From assembly GCA_937910385.1 (NCBI GenBank), contig CALEPT010000118.1, forward strand, positions 1 to 35,640: 35,640 nucleotides of DNA, written 5' to 3'. The notes under the pieces are model-generated. The model was given only the letters and a program-made list of their open reading frames with translations, was not told the DNA's origin and did not search any database. How positions within the stretch are numbered: the first letter of the stretch is position 1; every line of letters starts with the position of its first letter. A program made the position numbers and the translations under genes. This stretch comes from an uncultured Ruminococcus sp. (GTDB lineage Bacteria > Bacillota > Clostridia > Oscillospirales > Ruminococcaceae). This document shows, piece by piece, positions 1 to 5,915 of this stretch.

Positions 1-6
1 CGGCGG

Positions 7-38
7 ATTGCAAAATATCTTAATGGATATTTTGCAAT
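7..38. repeat. 13-bp perfect inverted repeat at window edge
   Basis: ATTGCAAAATATC (7-19) and its exact reverse complement (26-38) are separated by 6 nt. It lies just beyond the glmS terminator and is followed by TAGCGCGGAG, which resembles the dispersed intergenic repeat found at 15705-15761. It may be the edge of a repeat element or a terminator of a gene outside the window; there is no clear T-tract on either side. Confidence 0.5.
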
Positions 39-51
39 AGCGCGGAGTATA

Positions 52-87
52 TAAAAAAGCTGCCGTGCTCTATTCAGCATGGCAGCT
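52..87 (-). terminator. Intrinsic terminator of glmS
   Basis: A 12-bp stem (58-69 with 76-87, one G-T pair, loop of 6) is followed on the minus strand by a run of six T (52-58). It begins 5 nt beyond the glmS stop codon, which fits a rho-independent terminator. Confidence 0.9.
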
Positions 88-92
88 CATTT

Positions 93-1931
93 TTATTCAA
101 CTGTTACGCTCTTTGCAAGATTTCTCGGCTTGTCAACATCGTAGCCCTTTGCTACTGAAACGTAGTAGCCGAGCAGCTGGAGCGGTATAACGGCAAGGCT
201 TCCGGCGAAGTGCGGATCTGTCTGGGGAATGTATACGGTGAAATCAGCTGTATCCTCCATGCTGTAATTGCCATATGTGGTAAGTCCCATTAAAGAAGCT
301 CCGCGGCTCTTTACCTCAACCATATTGCTGACGGTCTTCTCATAAAGATCTTGCTGAGTGAGGACGCTGATGACCAGTATGCCGTCCTCGATAAGACTAA
401 TAGGACCATGCTTAAGCTCGCCTGCGGCATATGCCTCAGAGTGGATATAGCTTATCTCCTTCATTTTGAGGCTTCCTTCAAGACTGATAGCATAGTCTAT
501 TCCTCTGCCGATAAAGAAAGCGTCCTTGGCTCCGGCAAGCTTATTCGCGAACCACTGTATACGCTCCTTGTCCTCGAGTATCTTCTTGATCTTATCAGGC
601 AAAGTATATAGCTCCTCAATGAGTGAGCCAAATACTTCGCCGTCAATCTCTCCCCTCGCCTTTGCAAACTGCATCGCAAGAAGATATCCGGCTATCAGCT
701 GAGTGCTGTAAGCCTTTGTAGTAGCGACTGATATCTCAGGACCTGCAAGAGTATAGAATACATTGTCGGCTTCACGCGCAATAGATGAGCCTACTACGTT
801 TACGATACCGAGAGTCTTTATACCCTTGTCCTTAGCCTCTCGCAGAGCTGCAAGACTGTCCGCAGTCTCCCCTGACTGGCTTATGATTATAACGAGGCTG
901 TCCTTTACAAGGGTCATCTTTCTGTAACGGAATTCAGAAGCCAGCTCTACTCTTACGGGGATAGTGGTGAGATCCTCTATTACATACTGTACTGCCATTC
1001 CTACATGATACGCCGAACCGCAGGCAACTATATATATCTGGCTTATCTTTTGCATTTCTTCGTCCGTAAGACCTATTCCGCTGAAATCTATCCTGCCGTC
1101 CTTGACAACGGAATTGATAGTATCAAGCACGACCTTAGGCTGTTCATATATCTCCTTGAGCATGAAGTGCTCGTAGCCGCCCTTTTCGGCAGCCTCGGCG
1201 TCCCATTTTATCTCTGTCAGATCCTTCTGTATCTCTTCACGGTCGATATTGTAGAAGGTTACTTTTCCCTTTTCAAGCTTTGCTATTTCGCGGTTTCCTA
1301 TGTAGTAAACGTTTCTGGTGTATTTTAGTATGGCCGGAACATCTGAGGCTACATATGTCTCTCCGTTAGCAATACCGATTATCATCGGGCTGTCTTTACG
1401 CGCAGTGTATATTTCGCCCGGAAACTCCTTGAAAATGACTGCAAGTGCATAAGAACCTCTTATTCTTATCATCGCACGTGCTATAGAATCTACAGGACCA
1501 AGTCCATACTTCCTGTAGTAATAGTCTATAAGCTTTACGGCAACCTCAGTGTCTGTCTGCGAATAAAAAGTATATCCTCCCTTTGAAAGCTTTTCGCGAA
1601 GCTCCTGATAGTTCTCGATGATACCATTATGAACGGCAATGACATTTTCGTCGTCACTGCTGTGAGGGTGCGCGTTCAGGGTAGAAGGCTCTCCGTGGGT
1701 AGCCCAGCGCGTATGTCCGATACCGCAGTCGCCTTTTACAGCACTGCCGTCGTTTGTCATCTCTTTAAGCACCTTGAGCTTGCCCTTTGCCTTGACTATC
1801 TCCGGATCGTTATCGCCATCGCGGACTGCGATACCCGCTGAATCATAGCCTCTGTATTCAAGCTTTGAAAGACCGTCAAGCAGCACGGGAGCTGCCTGAG
1901 CTGTTCCCGTAAAACCAACTATTCCACACAT
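93..1931 (-). CDS. glmS: Glutamine--fructose-6-phosphate aminotransferase (isomerizing)
   Basis: This cytoplasmic enzyme makes glucosamine-6-phosphate from fructose-6-phosphate and glutamine, the first step toward UDP-GlcNAc, peptidoglycan and teichoic acids. The protein is 612 residues, the usual length. It begins MCGIVGFTG, so after Met removal Cys1 is the glutaminase nucleophile, with GHTRWATHG and the class II amidotransferase fold to about residue 240. Two SIS domains follow, with the sugar-phosphate motif SQSGETADS near residue 355, and the C-terminus ends NLAKSVTVE, as is normal. The start is supported by CGGAGGAAATC just upstream. It is monocistronic with its own promoter and terminator. 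The leader is only about 55 nt, so there is no room for a glmS ribozyme, and regulation must be by other means. Confidence 0.97.
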   Translation of the reverse strand: MCGIVGFTGTAQAAPVLLDGLSKLEYRGYDSAGIAVRDGDNDPEIVKAKGKLKVLKEMTNDGSAVKGDCGIGHTRWATHGEPSTLNAHPHSSDDENVIAVHNGIIENYQELREKLSKGGYTFYSQTDTEVAVKLIDYYYRKYGLGPVDSIARAMIRIRGSYALAVIFKEFPGEIYTARKDSPMIIGIANGETYVASDVPAILKYTRNVYYIGNREIAKLEKGKVTFYNIDREEIQKDLTEIKWDAEAAEKGGYEHFMLKEIYEQPKVVLDTINSVVKDGRIDFSGIGLTDEEMQKISQIYIVACGSAYHVGMAVQYVIEDLTTIPVRVELASEFRYRKMTLVKDSLVIIISQSGETADSLAALREAKDKGIKTLGIVNVVGSSIAREADNVFYTLAGPEISVATTKAYSTQLIAGYLLAMQFAKARGEIDGEVFGSLIEELYTLPDKIKKILEDKERIQWFANKLAGAKDAFFIGRGIDYAISLEGSLKMKEISYIHSEAYAAGELKHGPISLIEDGILVISVLTQQDLYEKTVSNMVEVKSRGASLMGLTTYGNYSMEDTADFTVYIPQTDPHFAGSLAVIPLQLLGYYVSVAKGYDVDKPRNLAKSVTVE

Positions 1932-1992
1932 ATGATTTCCTCCGAATAATATATTTTACCGACTTAAATGCGGTGATATTTCAATATCTATA

Positions 1993-2021
1993 ATTATATA
2001 ATAAATATGAGATTTTGTCAA
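1993..2021 (-). promoter_or_regulatory. Sigma-A promoter of glmS
   Basis: Minus-strand TTGACA (2016-2021) and TATAAT (1993-1998) are separated by exactly 17 bp, both at full consensus. The predicted transcription start is near 1986, giving a short leader of about 55 nt. Confidence 0.85.
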
Positions 2022-2036
2022 TAAAAATCGCAATTA

Positions 2037-2071
2037 AAAGCCCTTTTCACCAAAAAGCGAATAAGGGCTTT
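2037..2071 (-). terminator. Terminator of the YdjH-like gene
   Basis: The 9-bp stem AAAGCCCTT (2037-2045) pairs with AAGGGCTTT (2063-2071) across a 17-nt loop. Reading on the minus strand, a T-rich tract follows. It begins just downstream of the stop at 2076. Confidence 0.7.
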
Positions 2072-2075
2072 GTAA

Positions 2076-2552
2076 TTATTTCCTGCCGGGAGGAGGATTC
2101 GGTCTTGCTCCTGTCTGAGAAGCAGAACCTGCTCTTGGGGTCTTATCAAGCTTTTTGTAAAGGAAAGTATCTTTACTTTCGTTCAGCTTGAAGCTGTCAT
2201 TCTTCTTGTAATTTGATGCTCCCGACTGGCTGCGGACGGTCTTCATCTGAGACTTCATGGAACCTACGACAATAAACGCGATAAGAAGACCTATGACAAA
2301 ACAGATGATGAATGCCATGACCGGATTGAATCTTCTCTGAGAATCCGAAGAGCGCTCAGTATTTTCAGCATTTTCAGGCTCGTCGTAATCTACAGCAGCA
2401 TACAGTATATCATTATCGTCATAGTCAGCATATGCGGTTATCATTACCATATCGTCAATGTCGTTATGTAAATTTGCGGAATAAAATCCTGCACCGGAGG
2501 TCATAAGCAGTAAAGCTGCGGCTGCAGAAACCGCTATCTTTTTCAATTTCAT
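2076..2552 (-). CDS. Small membrane protein resembling the C-terminal end of TPM-domain proteins (YdjH-like, domain missing)
   Basis: The 158-residue protein has an N-terminal signal-like segment (residues 1-27, KK then Ala/Leu-rich), an acidic linker of about 45 residues, one membrane helix (about 77-98, FNPVMAFIICFVIGLLIAFI) and a basic cytoplasmic tail with KSQMKTVRSQSGASNYKKND and a proline/glycine-rich end. From memory of the family, the helix plus this tail is the typical C-terminal part of clostridial TPM-domain proteins related to Bacillus YdjH. The TPM domain that should precede the helix is absent. No stop codon or frameshift marks a broken gene, so this is a clean domain loss or a stand-alone tail. 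It follows the YdjG-like gene by 12 nt with a good ribosome site (TAAGGAGGAGA), so the two form an operon. Function is unknown; a scaffold role in the membrane is inference. Confidence 0.7.
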   Translation of the reverse strand: MKLKKIAVSAAAALLLMTSGAGFYSANLHNDIDDMVMITAYADYDDNDILYAAVDYDEPENAENTERSSDSQRRFNPVMAFIICFVIGLLIAFIVVGSMKSQMKTVRSQSGASNYKKNDSFKLNESKDTFLYKKLDKTPRAGSASQTGARPNPPPGRK

Positions 2553-2564
2553 GATATCTCCTCC

Positions 2565-3650
2565 TTAAAGCAGCCCTATGAGCAGCGAAATTGCAAATGA
2601 GGCTGCTGTTACCGCAGCTGTTATGCCCCAAAAATACTTTGTAGCCGCTGCGGAATCCACCGGAAGGTCTCCGACGAATTTTCCCGTCTGACCGTTCATT
2701 GCAAATGTGTATTTATTCCCATTCCATGTAGTATTGAGTATCCACACCGGGTAAAGAGCATATTTCGCTTTTCCTCCGTTGAGCTTGATACTCCCGTTTT
2801 CCTTTGAAAAAGTATTGTATCCTTTGACAGTCTGTGCAAAAGCATCCTCAGTGCTCCTGCGGATACGCTCGTTGGCGCGCTCGATACTGTCCTCGGCGGA
2901 AACATCATAGCGGTCTGCAAGATATCCTGAAAGATACGCCGTCTGAAAATCTACTGCATCTCTGAAATCAAACGGTTCGATCGACTCCATAAGTTCATCG
3001 GGCATTTTTGTAGAGCCGTCAACAGGTACAAGCTCAAACGAGACCTTTCCGGCACGGACTGCTGAATAGTAGCTTGTTTCGGTATAGTTAAAGGAATTAT
3101 CGCTCCATGTGCGCTTCTTCTGTGCCTTGTATATGATACGCGCGTCCGCCTCCGCGTCAAAAAGCCATACAGGAACATAAATTCCCTTTATCTCGTCGAT
3201 ATGATTCTGATCCTTGAAGACCTTTGGAAGCAGCTTCTTGCCCTCCATATGCTTGATGAGAGCTGACTTTGCAGCGTTCTTGTCAAGCTTGAATGGAATG
3301 ACATGATCCGGTCTGAGGTCTCCCGAAAAGCTCCCTGTCATTACTACCGGATTGTCGCAGTACGGGCACTTTGAGGCTGCCGTTGTAGAATCTGCAACTA
3401 TTTCGCCTCCGCACGACTGACAGGTGTATATGCCCATTCCGTCAGTTTCGCCTGCCTGCCACTCGCCGCCAGCCTCGGTTTCCCAATTCATATCATCACC
3501 TGAAGCATTTTCAAGCTCCTCATCGTACTGCTTCAGCGTTTCCATATCAAATTCCGAGTCACAGTAAGGACACTTCATTTTCTGCACGCCGCTGTTGAAT
3601 TCGAGCTTTCCCGAACACGCTGGACATTTATATTCAATAAGCTCTGCCAT
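2565..3650 (-). CDS. Zinc-ribbon membrane protein, YdjG-like (TFIIB-type zinc ribbons)
   Basis: The 361-residue protein starts with two zinc ribbons. The first uses Cys9, Cys12, Cys27 and Cys30 (CPAC...CPYC), the second CQSC...CPYC near residues 77-97. A long soluble region of about 230 residues follows (IKGIYVPVWLFDAEADARI and VWILNTTWNGNKYTFAMNGQ), and one membrane helix closes the protein at about 338-360. This is the architecture of Bacillus subtilis YdjG, which is encoded with PspA, YdjH and YdjI and helps hold PspA at the membrane. Here the YdjH-like gene follows immediately and a YdjI-like gene lies upstream, but no pspA is present in the window. The start at 3650 is preceded by GAGGTGATAAA. 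The family assignment is from domain pattern and context; the cellular role is inferred. Confidence 0.8.
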   Translation of the reverse strand: MAELIEYKCPACSGKLEFNSGVQKMKCPYCDSEFDMETLKQYDEELENASGDDMNWETEAGGEWQAGETDGMGIYTCQSCGGEIVADSTTAASKCPYCDNPVVMTGSFSGDLRPDHVIPFKLDKNAAKSALIKHMEGKKLLPKVFKDQNHIDEIKGIYVPVWLFDAEADARIIYKAQKKRTWSDNSFNYTETSYYSAVRAGKVSFELVPVDGSTKMPDELMESIEPFDFRDAVDFQTAYLSGYLADRYDVSAEDSIERANERIRRSTEDAFAQTVKGYNTFSKENGSIKLNGGKAKYALYPVWILNTTWNGNKYTFAMNGQTGKFVGDLPVDSAAATKYFWGITAAVTAASFAISLLIGLL

Positions 3651-3796
3651 TTTATCACCTCGCTGATATTTTTAGTGGAAATAAATCAGAATTTCGAGCT
3701 GAGCCAGCTCGGTCGCCTTAAATCCAATGGTGACATACCCTCGTGCTCAGACAGAATCCTGCCTCGCACTCGGGCAACCGCTTCCACATTGACGAG

Positions 3797-3852
3797 AGTA
3801 AGCGAGCTTGCGAGCGGCAACGTGGCTCTGCAGCGCGGACTCCGCGCAAATT
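3797..3852 (-). repeat. Dispersed intergenic repeat, copy 1
   Basis: Read on the minus strand, this 56-bp block is nearly identical to 15705-15761 on the plus strand, differing at about four positions. The shared core includes GCGCGGAGTCCGCGCTGC and GAGCCACGTTGCCGCTCGCA. It is GC-rich, contains short inverted repeats and has no open reading frame. It sits in the 289-bp gap 3651-3939 between the YdjI-like and YdjG-like genes, which otherwise holds only a terminator. Confidence 0.8.
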
Positions 3853-3875
3853 GCGTTTTATTTCACTATGGTAAC

Positions 3876-3917
3876 TAAAAATACGGCGCAGCCTGTCGGC
3901 TGAATCTGGCTGCGCCG
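3876..3917 (-). terminator. Terminator of the YdjI-like gene
   Basis: The perfect 10-bp stem CGGCGCAGCC (3884-3893) pairs with GGCTGCGCCG (3908-3917) and is followed on the minus strand by TATTTTTAG. It lies 23 nt beyond the stop at 3940, so the downstream YdjG/YdjH-like pair may need its own promoter. Confidence 0.85.
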
Positions 3918-3939
3918 CTGAATTATTATGGTTCGTCTT

Positions 3940-5394
3940 TTACTGCTTTACTATATCGGAATCATCAAAGGGGTCTCCGCACTCAGCGCAGAACTTGGGA
4001 GGATTGAACGGATCCGCAGGCTCCCAGCCGCACTTGTCGCAGCGGTAGAGAGGTGCTCCCGCAGGCTTAGCTTTTCCGCACTCTGCACAGAATTTGCCCT
4101 TATTTACAGCTCCGCACTCGCAGGTCCAACCGTCAGCAGAAGCTCCCGCAGGTTTAGCTTTTCCGCAGTTAGCGCAGAACTTGCCTGTATTTTCAGTGCC
4201 GCAGTCGCATTTCCACGAATCTCCGGCAGGCTTCGCAACAGGCTTTGCCTTTCCGCAGTTTGCACAGAACTTACCTGTGTTTGATGTGCCACAGTCGCAT
4301 TTCCATGAATCTGCACCGCCTGCCGCAGGAGCTCCTCCCGGATTATTACCTGCACCCGGAGCTGTAGTTGCACCTACTGCGCCCTGCTGTGCGCCCATAT
4401 TGAACAGGTTCTGAGCGTTCATTCCGCCTGCCTGCTGAGCCATGCCCATGCCGAATAGTCCCATAGCTGCACCATTGGGATTGTTTGCAGCACCCTGCAT
4501 AGCCTGAGCCTGAGCCTCAACAAGAGTTGCTGCGGCATTGGTAGGATTAGTGTTCCACGCTCTGTCCTCAAACTCCTGAATACGCTTGGTGTCCGCTTCT
4601 GAGATAGTAGCGGAATTGATAGCTACCTTTTCGATCTGAAGACCTCTCTTTTCCTTCCACTCGGGATTGAGTTCAGTCTCGATAGCTGTCTTTACCTCTC
4701 TCTGTCTTCCGGGAAGCTCATCGTATCTTATACCTGTAGCTGATATGTTTGCAAATGCAGGCTGAAGAGAGTCGAGGAACTCGCTCTTGAGCTGGCTGTC
4801 GAGTTCAGAACGTGAATACTGGCTCGTAACGTTTCCGCATACGTTTGCGTAGAAAAGAACCGGATCAGCTATCTTGTATGAGTATATACCATTGCAGCGA
4901 ACACCTACAGTAAAGCTTCTGCCGAGATCCTGATATGTAACTCTGAACGGAACGGGGTTCTGAGTGCCGAACTTATTATCGAGCAGCTCCTTCATATTGA
5001 AAAAGTATATTCTCTGATCCTTTGCAGCATCTCCGCCGTGCTTGATACGATCCCACATCTCCTTGAAGGTTTCCTTGAGACCTGCACCAAAGCTGCTTGA
5101 GAAGAGGCTCGGAGATGTTCCCGATTCGTATTTGTAAACGCCGGGCTCCGTAGCGATCTCAGTTACAACGCCCTGATCCACCATTATCATTGCCTGACCC
5201 TCGTGAACTACGATACCGCTTCCGTCGGAAATAACATTTTCATTGCCCTTTGTGTTAGAAGAATGTTTGCCAAGCTGCTTCTTCCCTCTTACGACCAGAA
5301 CATCGACAGGAATAGATTCACAAGTAAAGAATTCCAGCCATGTATCGGCAAGTGTAGAGCTTGCTCCAGCAAGTGCTGCTTTAATAAGACCCAT
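3940..5394 (-). CDS. SPFH-domain protein with four C-terminal zinc ribbons (YdjI-like)
   Basis: The 484-residue protein has an N-terminal SPFH/band-7-like domain (about 20-260; VVHEGQAMIMVDQGVVTE and LQIEKVAINSATISEADTKR), as in the family often labelled 'virion core protein'. A Gln/Ala/Gly/Met-rich linker (about 290-360) follows, then four zinc ribbons. Three are near-identical repeats of the type WKCDCG-n6-GKFCANCGKAKP, and the last is divergent (YRCDKCG...KFCAECG). B. subtilis YdjI has the same plan with fewer ribbons. There is no signal peptide, so it is likely a cytoplasmic protein on the inner membrane face. It is transcribed toward the YdjG/YdjH-like pair and ends in its own terminator. 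The start is supported by GGAAGGAGT. Confidence 0.85.
   Translation of the reverse strand: MGLIKAALAGASSTLADTWLEFFTCESIPVDVLVVRGKKQLGKHSSNTKGNENVISDGSGIVVHEGQAMIMVDQGVVTEIATEPGVYKYESGTSPSLFSSSFGAGLKETFKEMWDRIKHGGDAAKDQRIYFFNMKELLDNKFGTQNPVPFRVTYQDLGRSFTVGVRCNGIYSYKIADPVLFYANVCGNVTSQYSRSELDSQLKSEFLDSLQPAFANISATGIRYDELPGRQREVKTAIETELNPEWKEKRGLQIEKVAINSATISEADTKRIQEFEDRAWNTNPTNAAATLVEAQAQAMQGAANNPNGAAMGLFGMGMAQQAGGMNAQNLFNMGAQQGAVGATTAPGAGNNPGGAPAAGGADSWKCDCGTSNTGKFCANCGKAKPVAKPAGDSWKCDCGTENTGKFCANCGKAKPAGASADGWTCECGAVNKGKFCAECGKAKPAGAPLYRCDKCGWEPADPFNPPKFCAECGDPFDDSDIVKQ
4064..4320 (-). repeat. Tandem coding repeat of zinc-ribbon modules
   Basis: Three consecutive units of about 81-87 bp inside the YdjI-like gene each encode one ribbon ending FCANCGKAKP or FCAECGKAKP. 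Similarity is visible in the DNA as well as the protein, which suggests fairly recent unit duplication. Confidence 0.75.
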
Positions 5395-5571
5395 AATTAA
5401 TACTCCTTCCGGGAATTATCCCTATATATTTTTACGGAAAAGATGTTTTCCGCAGATTTTCTGTCAGTCTGATACCAACATAATGTTATTATATCACATA
5501 TTTCGATCAATTGCACTACCCTTTTGTGGCATTTTCCATAAAACCGATATATTTTTTATTTTTAACTATAC

Positions 5572-5913
5572 TTACTCCCATTCCTTCCAGATTTCCGGAC
5601 AATACCCAACAGTCGCCTGTCTGCCGCTGCGCACTATGGGGGTCGTTATTGCCTGCTGATTCTCAAAGAGCTTTTCCTCTCTGTCAGAGTCGGAAAGGTA
5701 CTTCATAAGTGTCAGGATCTCCTTGTCCTTGGCGTTCTCATTTATCATCGCTTCTACGCCTCCGACAGACTGCTTTACGCTGTTGAATTCTCCCCTGCTC
5801 ATGCCCTTTTCCTTCATGTCGATGAACTGATACTTTATCCTGCGCTCCTTGAAGAAGCGCTCTGCTTTTCGAGTGTCCGAACATTTTTTAGTACCGAATA
5901 TCTGTATGTTCAT
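5572..5913 (-). CDS. ArsC/Spx-family thioredoxin-fold protein
   Basis: The 113-residue protein matches the arsenate reductase (ArsC/YffB) family. It has the N-terminal strand MNIQIFGTKKC, a single redox Cys11 in a C-S-D-T setting rather than the CxxC of Spx, and the C-terminal block TTPIVRSGRQATVGYCPEIW with its conserved Arg. Cys11 could act with glutathione-like or thioredoxin systems, but no arsenic genes are nearby, so the substrate is unknown. Its ATG lies 2 nt after the GH3 stop codon, and its ribosome site (CAGGAGGACTG) lies inside the end of the GH3 gene, so translation is probably coupled. The 177-bp region after it (5395-5571) holds no gene that I can recognise. Confidence 0.85.
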   Translation of the reverse strand: MNIQIFGTKKCSDTRKAERFFKERRIKYQFIDMKEKGMSRGEFNSVKQSVGGVEAMINENAKDKEILTLMKYLSDSDREEKLFENQQAITTPIVRSGRQATVGYCPEIWKEWE

Positions 5914-5915
5914 AC

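Noticed and set aside
1932..1990. glmS ribozyme/riboswitch in the glmS leader
   Set aside because: The promoter places the start near 1986, leaving only about 55 nt. The ribozyme needs well over 100 nt and none of its core is seen.
4094..4414. 106-codon plus-strand frame opposite the zinc-ribbon repeats
   Set aside because: Its repetitive protein is simply the antisense reading of the tandem coding repeat.
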